From Paramacrobiotus metropolitanus (taxonomy: Eukaryota > Tardigrada > Eutardigrada > Parachela > Macrobiotidae), in contig NW_026570740.1 in the NCBI RefSeq assembly GCF_019649055.1, positions 1 to 12,306 of the forward strand: 12,306 nt of DNA. The letters are read 5' to 3'. Below, one piece after another: positions 1 to 8,353 of this stretch. A program made the translations under genes and the position numbers. The notes under the pieces are model-generated. The model saw only the letters and a list, made by a program, of their open reading frames with translations, was not told the origin of the DNA and made no database searches. Positions within the stretch are counted from its first letter, which is position 1, and each line of letters begins with the position of its first letter.

Positions 1-660
1 ACAAAATACTTTTCCATGGTACTTCATCAAGCTATTCTAAAAACCATTATTTTAATAACTATCTGTACTAGAATTACTATAATTACTATAATAGAATAGC
101 TCGTTCTGCATGTAATGCCAGTACCACAATTTGTTAGGTCACTACATCATTAGCTACCTTTCTTTCCCTTCTCATAAAAAAAGTGAAAGTACCATTAAGG
201 TAATGTCAAAAATAACCATAATAATCAGAGTAACTAGTGTCATCCAGAATAATAACAATAATAATTTATTTTTATGGTAACGATGGAAGCAGCGGAACAG
301 CTTAATGAAATTTTGATGTTGTAAAATAAAAAATGTTGATGTTTTCAGTATCATAAAATTACGTTGTGCCACAGGCAAAATGAAAAACATTTCCATGACA
401 TTCACATTACGTAATTTTCATTAATTAATAATACGTAACGTTACGTTGGTTACGTTACATTAATATTAAGTAACATAATTAATAGTACCTAATTTCTGCC
501 AACTCTTCCGAATTGCCCTTTCCTCCAAATTTTTGTCATTTTACGTGTTTGCACCAGCAGTCGTCAGCGTGTCTGTTTCCATTAGTGAAGTGGAAACCGG
601 CATTCTAACGCATGTTGGCAGGCTTGCCCTTTTCCATTTCCGCTGTTGATGGATTTGCCC
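1..660. other. AT-rich stretch without a recognisable gene
   Basis: No coding segment is recognised here. The minus-strand open frame at 172-405 consists mostly of Leu, Phe, Ile and Met, as expected from AT-rich DNA, and has no domain-like pattern. A perfect 14-bp palindrome, ACGTAACGTTACGT, lies at 433-446 and is followed by related GTTACGTTAC sequence, so the local repetition is of a TAACGT type. No splice-bounded GC-rich island was seen. Confidence 0.6.
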
Positions 661-662
661 TC

Positions 663-863
663 TTAATGGCAAATACATTTAATTCCTTGGTAACCGCCTT
701 CGTCTTTTAACTTGCGGCTTCGAACAAGAGGAGCTCCTTCAAGCATCGCTGCAAAGGTCGTTGGATCTTTGGAACTGAGCCATCGGCGGATTTCTTCCTG
801 TCTCCCTCTTCCCGTTAATGCCGCGATGAGCATTTCGTCCAGGATCGAATACTTGTACTTCAA
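663..863 (-). CDS. Probable terminal exon of an unrecognised gene
   Basis: On the minus strand a pyrimidine-rich tract ending in ACATCAG (acceptor AG at 865-864) is followed by about 66 codons in phase 0, closed by a TAA just after 663. The peptide begins LKYKYSILDEMLIAALTG and continues with a basic/acidic helix-like segment (RGRQEEIRRWLSSKD) and then LEGAPLVRSRKLKDEGG. The exon is clearly GC-richer than the flanking AT-rich DNA, and its amino-acid composition is normal for a soluble helical protein. No family is recognised. The last ten or so residues, about IKCICH, may be intron read-through, because GT dinucleotides (GCG|GTTACC, AAT|GTATTT) could act as donors before the stop. Upstream exons on this strand were not identified. 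It could also be the decayed end of a mobile-element ORF. That it is coding is inferred from composition and the acceptor. Confidence 0.45.
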   Translation of the reverse strand: MKYKYSILDEMLIAALTGRGRQEEIRRWLSSKDPTTFAAMLEGAPLVRSRKLKDEGGYQGIKCICH

Positions 864-1156
864 CTGATGTAAAATATACGAAAACTCGGAATATTCACAG
901 AAATTGATTAGACTATTAAACAATGGCCAAATTTAAACGATTACTGCATCGTTGTCTCATACGTCCATCTGGTCTCGTGACACACATCGGAGACCCAAGA
1001 TCCCCTGTCAGCATACAGTACAAACCAAAAGGGGGCGCTGAATCTCCGATATGCTGCACTTCGACAGCGCATTATGTCCCAGCGAGCGTTCAGCAGCATT
1101 TTGCGTTAGTGGCACAGCAAGTACACGAATCCGATATGCAGTATAATATACGGAAC

Positions 1157-1177
1157 TCGGCGCACTGGTGTGCCGAA
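1157..1177. repeat. GC-rich hairpin
   Basis: TCGGCGCAC and GTGTGCCGA form 9-bp arms with one G-T pair and almost no loop, in an otherwise unremarkable stretch. Its role is unknown. Confidence 0.4.
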
Positions 1178-1202
1178 CTGTGCATCGTTCTGGCTGCGCA
1201 CA

Positions 1203-1253
1203 AAGTTCGTTAACTCTGCTGTTACAACTGTTACAAGTTCGTTAACTCTGCTG
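1203..1253. repeat. Short tandem duplication with a 32-bp period
   Basis: A 19-bp sequence, AAGTTCGTTAACTCTGCTG, occurs at 1203-1221 and again at 1235-1253. The second copy runs into a short CTG triplet run. It looks like a local slippage duplication. Confidence 0.8.
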
Positions 1254-2159
1254 CTGCTGCTCGGTTGTTAGAACTCTGCTATGTAGAAACTAGCGGCAAC
1301 GCACACAACCGCCGCTTAGCGATCAAATGCACAGCGCAAAAATATCACAAGGATTCATTCAACTAAACTTCAACTAAACTTTGCCCAACTGTAAAAGGAG
1401 CCTCGTATGTTTAGTTTCTTGGTTACGATTTGGAGGTTTGTGTGCCAGTACAAACCGGTATCAAAAAACGCGGACATGGCAAGTCCATTATATTTTTAGA
1501 TGGCCTTTTTATTTTGATTTTATCGTATTACAGTTTTCTGCGTCCTTGTACGCTCACAAAGAACGCTGTACTACACCACACGTACGGCAGTCGGCTGGGA
1601 AATGTTCGTTTTACCAGTTACCACCGACAAATGTTGACAATCTTTGATCTGGTAAAAAATCCTGGCTGCACTGGAATTTTAGTGGAATTTTGTCGACATA
1701 ATGGTGTGTGTAAATTCATTAAGCAATGTAAACACTTAACGATCATTGCCACAGGACACCGCTTTTGCCATTTTCGAGAAAGACATATTGTTTTTTTTAC
1801 AGAAAATATAAACAGTTTTCTGTCCCCGTTGATTTAACTACTTTTATTTTTATGCAGCAGCGGTGGAAATGAGCACTGAGAAGACATTAGGATTGCTTGC
1901 AGCTGATAGGTTTTGGACGCACACCAAGTTACCAACAGACATGTGATTTCTCTAGAAATTTTAAATATATTCAAAACTTACTAAATTTTCGCGAAAACTT
2001 CCGGTGAACCTAATTCTGAATTTCTGACAATATAGTGCAGACAGCGTAGTCACCGTTTCCGCTGCGTATAACAAGATCTACGGTCATATAGTCAATAGCA
2101 AGCTAGCATACCAAGAACAAAAAGCGGTGTTATGCTATACCAATCGGCGTCAGTAAAAG

Positions 2160-2390
2160 GGTTCACGGCCACAAACCTTGCACACCAAACTCAAAGTGCA
2201 AAGCGCTGATTATGTGACCATCGGTTCTATAGTGGAACCAAGCAAATAAACAGTTATATAATAATTACATAATTATGTACTCTGTACATGGCATTGTGTA
2301 CCCTTTCGGCTTCACTACATTGTCGGCGGTTTCCACTGTATTACCGTATTTGATTTTGCGGACACTGCACGAGCTGGGGACCCTTCCACA
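2160..2390. repeat. Dispersed repeat, copy A
   Basis: The core at about 2165-2240 (GGCCACAAACCTTG, then CTCAAAGTGCAAAG, then GACCATCGG) matches a copy near 7221-7293 closely and one near 3325-3380 more loosely. A second block at 2353-2387 (TTTTGCGG, then GAGCTGGGGACCCTT) has a counterpart at 3513-3547 in the same order and orientation. Copies A and B are therefore diverged relatives over at least 230 bp. The plus-strand frame reads TKLKVQSADYVTIGS in this copy. It could be a decayed transposon, a duplicated gene fragment or a conserved non-coding repeat. Confidence 0.7.
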
Positions 2391-3110
2391 TAATTATGCC
2401 AAATCGGGACGTATGAGAAGCGGACGGGCGGGGGCACATGCCAGATAATGCCCCTTAAATCCTCAACAATTCGTTAATGGCTGATTATCTGGTCGGAAAT
2501 AAGAAAAACCAGAGATTATTCTTCAAAGGTATAAATTCACGCGGAGAGGAATCGAAGACCGATTTAGCAATACGCGAGTGATAAGAGTAACAAGTCGACT
2601 ATCGACATGCTTGGCTTGGGCATCCGCATTTAGTGGGAATATCCCCTGTGAATAAGGCCTCTGGATTGAAATACGCTGTCGAACACTTTGTATGTTGTCC
2701 AATAGCGTGTTTAAACCTAGCGGCGCATATTTGAACATACATAAAAACTGGCCAGAGGCATATTTGAAACCAAAACGAAAGTCAGGGTAGTCGCTCTCCA
2801 GGCGAAACTCATATGGACGTCCTCATGATCAGTACGATGCGTACCGCAGAGCGATCGAGGAGAACTGACAGCCTGAAAATGTAGCATACTGGGTTGGTCA
2901 ACTAACTGCATAAATTGGAAAAGCGCGATGTCCGTGCTCTGATTAGAAGTAACTGAAGATGTTTAAAGATGATTAAGGTTACTTTGGCTACTATTTAACG
3001 ACGCCACTGTATACCCTAACACCACGTAATCACACAGCTGACATACTGGATGGGTATTGGGTGGGTCTCTGATTTGAAGCGAATCCCGCTATGGTGCGGT
3101 TGCTCAACCA
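2391..3110. other. Stretch without a supported gene
   Basis: The minus-strand frames at 2523-2738 and 2717-2911 overlap one another in different frames and carry no recognisable motif. Base composition is mixed, without a clear exon-like island. Nothing further is supported here. Confidence 0.45.
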
Positions 3111-3112
3111 CA

Positions 3113-3181
3113 CGAGGTGGCGGTATGCAATGGTCATGCCTCATTGCCTACAGATACGTTATGCGCCACCTCGCGAGGTGG
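3113..3181. repeat. Perfect 16-bp palindrome with an upstream competing arm
   Basis: CCACCTCGCGAGGTGG at 3166-3181 is a perfect palindrome. An upstream CGAGGTGGCG at 3113-3122 is the exact reverse complement of CGCCACCTCG at 3164-3173, so the left half of the palindrome can pair either with its neighbour or with the upstream arm across about 41 bases. This makes two mutually exclusive hairpins. Confidence 0.75.
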
Positions 3182-3319
3182 AGTTGTTGTATCGTAACTA
3201 GCTATAGCTTCGTTTCGAATCTGAGATCAACCCTGAGTACAGGTAAAGAGAGGGCGATAGCTTCCATTTATACCGGTAGTGCACAAAGAGGTACCGGAAA
3301 AAAACGCAAACGTCTACGA

Positions 3320-3550
3320 ACCGTGCGCATCACACTCAAAGGGAAAATGGCTGATTCTGTTACCATCGGCTCTACAATGCAGCGAAACGCCCAGTACTCT
3401 CATTTGCCGCCTTTAGGAGATTATTACATCAAAACAAAAAACTGACTGCATAATAAAGCCAGAAGTTCGATATTCAGTAAAATCAATAATAACCAAAAAA
3501 ATAATAATAAAATTTTGCAGGCGCTGCGCAAGCTGGGGAACCTTTGAAAT
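3320..3550. repeat. Dispersed repeat, copy B (diverged)
   Basis: The core ACACTCAAAGGGAAAATGGC followed by GTTACCATCGGCTCTACAATG aligns with copies A and C. The distal block TTTTGCAGGCGCTGCGC then AAGCTGGGGAACCTT at 3513-3547 aligns with 2353-2387 of copy A, many of the differences being transitions. The equivalent plus-strand peptide here is ITLKGKMADSVTIGST. This segment sits at the end of a 131-codon open frame (3050-3445) that is otherwise not protein-like. Confidence 0.6.
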
Positions 3551-3816
3551 GCAAAGCATGCAAAACTTTGCTTTAAATCTCGTTTGTTTTAGTACTTATT
3601 TTGTACTTACATGTGATACCCATTAAAAGTCACATAGAAAAAAGTTTATACAACAGCTGTTAGTGAAATAATTTTTGCCCGACACGCATTGTGACCTACG
3701 ATTCGCTGACGGATCTTTCCCATACCAATCCTATATATTAATAAAATAAGCCTTAGCGAATTCCATTTCTGTCACCCTTTTTTGAGCGATCCACTGAACC
3801 AAACTTTGATGTCTAT

Positions 3817-4008
3817 ATGTCATTCAATAGCCGCGAGTTTGCAGATTTGCAGAAACCAGTTAGTTTTTTGAAAGTATGTGAAGTTTTAGAGAAAATCTTA
3901 AAAGAACTTAACATACAAAGTCTACGGGAAAAGTGCAGAACCCACCACTGCAAACCCACCCAAGCCACCACTGGCACGAACAGCACAGAAAAAGACATCT
4001 ACACTTGA
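3817..4008 (+). CDS. Small ORF of unknown function inside the Helitron
   Basis: A 63-codon ATG-initiated frame starts MSFNSREFADLQKP and has a helix-like middle (VCEVLEKILKELNIQSLREK), then a Cys/His/Thr-rich tail ending at TGA. The context before the ATG is not a strong initiation context, and no family is recognised. The composition of the first 45 residues is protein-like. It could be a captured exon fragment or chance, and the low confidence reflects this. Confidence 0.2.
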   Translation: MSFNSREFADLQKPVSFLKVCEVLEKILKELNIQSLREKCRTHHCKPTQATTGTNSTEKDIYT

Positions 4009-4377
4009 TGGAACTTTGGTGTCCGTTAGTTATCGGACTGCCTTTAGTTCAAAGATTTTTATTAAGAGTTAGTTTTTAAAATATGTAGGCTCGGAAAGTG
4101 ATGTTTCTTAAAGACTGAACATGCAGAATCTCCTGGAAAGTGGGAGCGACCCAAATTCCAAAGATAAAGTAGTTGCCTTTCGCAACGGGTTGATTAGATG
4201 TATTAATTAAAATTTAAAACTGCTTCCAAAGGGCGGTTGGCTTTTGCTGCCGTGCCAATAAAGTGGAATATTTTATCCTTTTTTTCAAATCTCAAATAAA
4301 CATCATTTTGTGAGAGACTGAAAGTCGATTTTGAGAATTTTGGTGTTCGACTGGAAATGATGTGGACTACTCGAGCA

Positions 4378-4521
4378 AAACAGCGAGTCCCAGTCCCACC
4401 GGGCGTACGCACTACGATTCGAGTCTAACCGCCGCCCGGGGGGAGAAAGCGGCCCAAGGCAAATCTTTTCACGGCGACCTAAATGAGGAGCGCGAGCCTC
4501 CAGCAGGGGAAGGTAGAGAAG
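4378..4521 (+). other. GC-rich exon-like patch inside the Helitron
   Basis: This patch is markedly GC-richer than the AT-rich DNA on both sides and is open in the plus frame reading KTASPSPTGRTHYDSSL, then RGEKAAQGKSFHGDLNEERE, then PPAGEG. It ends at a good donor, GAGAAG|GTAAAA (GT at 4522-4523), with an alternative GAAG|GTAGAG a few bases earlier. Possible acceptor AGs (CAAAACAG, AGTCCCAG) lie at its left edge. The peptide is low in hydrophobics and resembles a disordered region. Helitrons often carry captured exon pieces, which is one explanation. Coding status is inference. Confidence 0.3.
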
Positions 4522-4809
4522 GTAAAAATATTTTTCAGAAGGGATATTTTTCCGCTAAGGAACGTAGACAAAAACGGTTTTATGAAAACAAAAACCGCAT
4601 TTTTAGCATTCAACAATTTAACATAAACAGAAAATTTAAAAAGCGAAGCTTATCCGCATTCTAATCTATCTTTCCGCCAGCTATAAAGCATTCCGTCAGA
4701 TCAGCTCCCATCAAAGGTCAAAACAAAAAAATTAGGGGAATACCCTCTCCGGTGCGCCTGGGTGCGACAAGCTACATTAATGAACCATCTGTGAGGACGT
4801 AAGCGTGAA

Positions 4810-4913
4810 GCGACAATGCGTTTAATGGGTTGGGGATGTTGTTGGCGTTAAATGGGTTGGGTTTGGGATGGGTTGGGGTTGGGATTGGGGAGGCGACAAT
4901 GCGTTGGGGATGT
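4810..4913. repeat. G-rich block with G-quadruplex potential, bracketed by direct repeats
   Basis: Between 4854 and 4890 seven runs of three or four G follow one another with two- or three-base spacers (TT, TTT, AT, TT, TT, ATT), the classical pattern for a G-quadruplex on the plus strand. The block is flanked by direct repeats GCGACAATGCGTT (4810-4822 and 4893-4905), each followed by TTGGGGATGT. It appears to have grown by duplication and slippage of GGGTT-type units. Confidence 0.75.
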
Positions 4914-5764
4914 ACTATACAAATGCATAGATTTTTGCCAAACTTGAAACAAATTTTATAAGCACGTAACAGAAAGCGGAATCATAGGCGGCGCCTATCT
5001 GCAGCGGGGGTCGTAAGCAAGACACTGTGCTTAAGTTGTCGACGTTAATCAATAAAAAGTTCACCAAAGAACACAACGAAATTTTGAAGTCTTCATCAGG
5101 TTTAAATTGTGTGTAAACAGTTGGAGGAAACTGGAAAGTATTTTTATTCTAAGTGGTCTAAAGGTTGACATCGGTGGTCGTACGGTCGCATCACTGGATT
5201 GTTTTGTCGGGACGCACTAACTAAAATTTAACGAAGCTCCGAATGGTATCTGAACCAGTAGAAGTACTGAAATACGGCTACAAAAATTTCAGTAATTATG
5301 GAGCTTTTTTTTATTTGTAGTTCTTGATAACTGACCGGCATATGCTGCTGATTGATTTGCGAGAAGCTTAAAAACTTTGTTTTATAATTGCAAACAAAAA
5401 GGACATATTCCTGGAAATTTTCTAATTTTTCGGGTCTAATTTCGGGTCAAGTCAGCGGAACGCGACAATGTTTTCTCAAAACGGCCTTAAACATTTAATT
5501 ATTAAACTGTGATACATTCTAACTGCTACCAATCTGTCAGTCAACTATGGTCAAAGGCCCAAAATAAAGAATAATTTACGACATTAGTTATGATAAGCAT
5601 AACCAAACAGGTATTGTGCAAATACCGTTTGTCTCTGCCAATGAAACTAATCAAACTATATTATTATTAATATTCTTATACGCTCCGCTCAATAAAACTA
5701 AATTTGCAGTCATGGGTTTGTACTTTGTAGCTTTCCATAAATAACAATTTATCGCCGATTTATT

Positions 5765-5791
5765 CCGCGCAGTTTGCGCGGGGTCTACTAG
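5765..5791 (+). repeat. Helitron 3'-terminal hairpin and CTAG end
   Basis: Perfect 7-bp arms with a GTT loop are followed by GGTCTA and CTAG. In Helitrons such a hairpin a few bases before CTRR marks the 3' end of the transposed strand. The base after CTAG is T, the expected host base. Confidence 0.75.
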
Positions 5792-6320
5792 TAATTTATT
5801 AATATAATCATATCTGTACATGTACGAGTTCTTAATCTGAACGGAAAATTAACTTCGTGTTTTCTATAAGAATCAAGACATTACAAGCTTCATACCTTTA
5901 CAGGCCAACGCAGCAGATTTAGGTTATCGCGACTGCGGTCAATTATGTTATGTACATGTATGTGTCTAAGCAATATTTTGCATTTTAATTTTCACAAGGT
6001 GACGTTTCCAGGAATACATAACCTGCTTGAACATTAATGCAACCACGACAATATACATTCAAGCATAAATTACACAGTATCTGTACATTAATATGTTTCC
6101 ATAAAAAAACTAATACAAATTGAATAACCGTGCACCAGTTTCGGTTGCAGGCTTAAAAGATGCGTATACTTGTAGTGAATGTGGCGGAAATATGAGAAAA
6201 CCCGAAGTTTGTGTCCTTCAAACTTAATTACACTATCAAATATTGGCCTAATTTAAATGTTTTCTATATACTATACGCCCAACTGGTCTGACGTCTCGTT
6301 ACATACTCTGTACGTTGGAG

Positions 6321-6390
6321 ATTTCGGACTGAGTAAACAGTATAACCAACCGGGGAAGCCGGTTGCCGTCCGACAGTTAATGAAAACGCG
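6321..6390 (+). CDS. Possible tyrosine-kinase activation-loop exon or relic
   Basis: The plus strand reads (G)DFGLSKQYNQPGKP then VAVRQLMKTR. DFG is the metal-binding motif that opens the kinase activation segment. DFGLS/A plus a basic Lys-Thr-Arg just before the expected PVKWMAPE is typical of tyrosine kinases. The segment is bounded by an AG (TACGTTGGAG, ending 6320) giving phase 1 and by CG|GTATCTG (GT at 6391-6392) giving phase 2, so a 70-bp exon is possible. No HRDLAARN segment was found upstream and no WMAPE segment downstream, and the strand is opposite to the kinase gene at 7,622-9,675. It could be an exon of another kinase gene, a pseudogene fragment, or chance, since the match is short. 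Confidence 0.4.
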
Positions 6391-6412
6391 GTATCTGTAC
6401 TTCGAATGCTGC

Positions 6413-6476
6413 CTTATATGGGCTCCCCTTATATTACTCTCTCTTATCTGGGCTCCCGGATCTCTCTTATCTGCGG
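6413..6476. repeat. Short degenerate tandem repeat
   Basis: CTTATATGGGCTCCC at 6413-6427 recurs as CTTATCTGGGCTCCC at 6443-6457, and the start of a third unit, CTTATCTGCGG, is at 6466-6476, with CTCTCT spacers between. It runs directly into the palindrome that follows. Confidence 0.65.
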
Positions 6477-6495
6477 ATCCTCGTCGAGGATCCGC
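6473..6495. repeat. 23-bp near-perfect palindrome
   Basis: GCGGATCCTCG (6473-6483) and CGAGGATCCGC (6485-6495) are exact reverse complements separated by one T. It is the longest compact palindrome noticed in the window. It could be a recombination or insertion scar or an extrusion-prone site. No terminator-like T tract follows. Confidence 0.85.
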
Positions 6496-7156
6496 AAGGC
6501 GATAGACACGGCGGTCCTCGTTATCATGGCCAAACCATCCGGTACAGGTGCACCGAAAGAACATTGCCGATATAAATGCCAAAAACATAATTATCCAAAC
6601 ATACAAACAGTGCATTTAAATTGTAGAAATTTCAAATTTGCCTTACACACGGCAAAACTTCTGTTCACACTGCAACAATTTTGCTTCCTGGTCACCGCAG
6701 GGCGGTGACCGTCGATAAACGGTTAACGACAACAATCGGGACACTTTGATAAGTCAACCAAAAAGATCGCATTGACATTTTTTTACAGACAAGAATGGAA
6801 GTTACGCGTAAAGAAGGCAGCAATATGCCGGCATTAAACTAGGTACGATATTTAAGGGTAACTGGGTGCTGGAATTTGATCCTTCCCTTGGTTCTCACTC
6901 ATAATTCATGCAAACGGTGTATGATGTGTCTGTAGCGCCTTTGTAAAGCTTTAAGTATTAAAAGTTTACGTAGATGGTTCTTTTGTTTTAAATTTCCCGT
7001 TGCGTTCCTTTTTGCTGCTGTAATTTCCGGCGTCGGTGCTCGCAAAAACAAGCATTCTTCTTCTGTTAGTCTCTTAACAGCAAAATTAACAAAGCTCGCG
7101 CACTAAGTACTCAACGCGGTGTTATTCCACGTCTGTAGCCGGCAAACATGTTGGCC

Positions 7157-7202
7157 TACACATGTACACATGTGCACATGTACACGGCTACACATGTACA
7201 CG
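7157..7202. repeat. Alternating purine-pyrimidine ACATGT repeat
   Basis: Thirty consecutive bases (7157-7186) strictly alternate pyrimidine and purine, made of TACACATG-type units, including the perfect palindrome ACATGTGCACATGT. CTACACATGTACAC is then repeated once more a few bases on. Such alternation favours Z-DNA. It also resembles a decayed microsatellite. Confidence 0.75.
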
Positions 7203-7217
7203 TCAGCCAGAGAACGA

Positions 7218-7295
7218 GTCCATGGCCACAAACTTTGTACTCGTACACCAAATTCAAAGTGCAGAGGGCTGATTATGTGACCATCGGTGCTACAG
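7218..7295. repeat. Dispersed repeat, copy C
   Basis: This is the closest relative of copy A: GGCCACAAACTTTG, TTCAAAGTGCAGAG, then a shared 18-bp GCTGATTATGTGACCATC. The plus-strand frame gives TKFKVQRADYVTIGAT, conserved with copy A apart from a few substitutions, and stops shortly afterwards. The similarity to the distal block of copies A and B was not found. Confidence 0.7.
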
Positions 7296-7621
7296 AGTAA
7301 CGTACCGCGCAATTCACAAAGGCCGCATATAACACTAGAACAACTGCGATCGTTGGCAGATTAATAAAATATCATTAACCGGTAATTAACAGTGCCATTA
7401 AAACCAGTAAAACAATAAAGAATTTTAATAACTGCCTTTTTTTAATTGCATAGTTGCTGTATTGCATTATTCTGTCGTGATTGTCACAGCCAGCGTCGCG
7501 CCAGCCACTCATCGTGATCCAAATCAGTAACGATTTTTGGTATTCTTAGGTTATTTTAGTTTCTCAGGCTACTGATGTAGATTACTATTTATGCATTAGA
7601 ATTTTCCTGAACGTCCCTTAC

Positions 7622-8016
7622 CCGCTCATCCAGAAGGACATACTCCGAAAGCCGCCGCGCCATTCCGAAGTCGGCGATCTTAACCACTCCGTCGTGACAG
7701 ACCAAAATGGTGCGCGCGGCCAGATCACGGTGAATGATGAGGCGACTGCTTAGGTAAGCCATGCCCCGACTGATCTGGAAGGCGAAGCTAATCAATTCGC
7801 GCGTCGACAGTACATCTGGATCCACGTCCGCGTCCTGTATGGCCGCCGATGTCTCATGGTACGTGATCTGCTGCTGGTGGTTAGCATGATCCGCCTCGTT
7901 GTCGGCTCGCACTACATTGGGGCCTGGGTTATTATGGACGACTGTGCTACGGTGACCTCGAAGATATTTTAAGAGAGAACCGTGTTCTGAGTATTCCAGC
8001 ACTAGATATGTTTCGC
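7622..8016 (-). CDS. Receptor-type tyrosine kinase, catalytic-core exon
   Basis: This exon encodes the hinge, kinase insert, catalytic loop and start of the activation loop of a split-kinase RTK (FGFR/VEGFR/PDGFR-like). In order: the hinge ETYLVLEYSEHGSLLKYLRG; a roughly 49-residue polar insert; an E-helix segment (STRELISFAFQISRGMAYL); the catalytic loop HRDLAARTILV; VVKIADFGMARRL; and LSEYVLLDER. The acceptor is CATATCCGCAG|GC (phase 1) and the donor is GAGCGG|GTAAGG (phase 0), both good. Asp of HRD and DFG are present, but the Asn that follows the HRD Asp by five residues and helps bind metal is Thr (ACC, one base from AAC). The rest of the C-lobe, including WMAPE, was not found further down this strand. 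Tyrosine kinase identity is very likely. Whether it is an active kinase, a pseudokinase or a truncated gene is open. Confidence 0.85.
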
Positions 8017-8160
8017 CTGCGGATATGGTAATATGCAGTACGAGAATTGATTTGCTATACCGTAACAAGCAACGAAAACGCGCTTAAGATTACTATCATG
8101 ATGGCTTGAATTAAAAGCTACACTATTGCTATGGCGTATGCTGTGTACTATGTGTACATT

Positions 8161-8353
8161 CCGCCGCCGACAAATTCTCGCAGGACTTTTTGGTCGCAGA
8201 CATTTCACCGCAAGGCTATCTTGCAGTGCGACGTTTCGTCGCAGGAAATTTTGTCGGCAGGACTTTACCCCGCAAGACTTTCCGTCGCATGGCCGTTTCG
8301 AAGTAAGGAAATTTAGCCGCAAGGATATCTCGCCGAAGCGACATTTCGCCTAT
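8161..8353. repeat. Left arm: degenerate tandem array of short units
   Basis: Roughly eleven imperfect units of about 16-18 bp follow one another, of the kind CCGCAAGGACTTT / GTCGCAGACATTT, alternating GC-rich (GTCGCA, CCGCAA) and ATTT/CTTT parts. The array is the reverse complement, in character and locally in sequence, of the right arm at about 8816-9041. Confidence 0.75.

Larger units (their letters stand above)
924..2150. other. Stretch without a supported gene
   Basis: Two overlapping plus-strand frames are open between 1381 and 1837 and one between 923 and 1213. None shows a domain motif, and the 1430-1837 frame begins at TTG, not ATG. The DNA holds a hairpin near 1157-1177, a 32-bp-period duplication at 1203-1253, and a doubled TTCAACTAAAC near 1358-1379. 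No confident coding exon is called. Confidence 0.5.
3729..5791 (+). mobile_element. Candidate non-autonomous Helitron
   Basis: The 3' end has the Helitron hallmark: a GC-rich hairpin with perfect 7-bp arms (CCGCGCA 5765-5771, loop GTT, TGCGCGG 5775-5781), then six bases, then CTAG at 5788-5791, followed by a host T. The best 5' end is TCCTATATATTAATAAAATA from 3729, preceded by A, and followed by TTTCTGTCACCC. That AT-rich TC start resembles many animal Helitron 5' termini. Together they imply insertion between A and T without a target duplication, as known for this superfamily. No Rep nuclease or helicase coding is visible in the 2,063 bp, so the element would depend on an autonomous partner. 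The 3' terminus is better supported than the 5' one. The interior carries a GC-rich exon-like patch and a G-rich repeat. Confidence 0.65.

Noticed and set aside
923-1213. 96-codon ATG-initiated plus-strand ORF
   Set aside because: It has a good start codon and moderate GC but no recognisable motif, no splice edges and an internal hairpin. The support is too weak to call it a gene.
1430-1837. 135-codon plus-strand ORF
   Set aside because: It starts at TTG, has no domain pattern, overlaps another frame of similar length and lies in mixed intergenic DNA.
3050-3445. 131-codon plus-strand ORF
   Set aside because: It runs through the palindrome and dispersed repeat copy B, and its composition (Trp/Cys/Arg clusters) is not protein-like before the repeat.
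4203-4412. 69-codon minus-strand ORF within the Helitron
   Set aside because: The tail looks somewhat protein-like but there is no motif, start or splice support.
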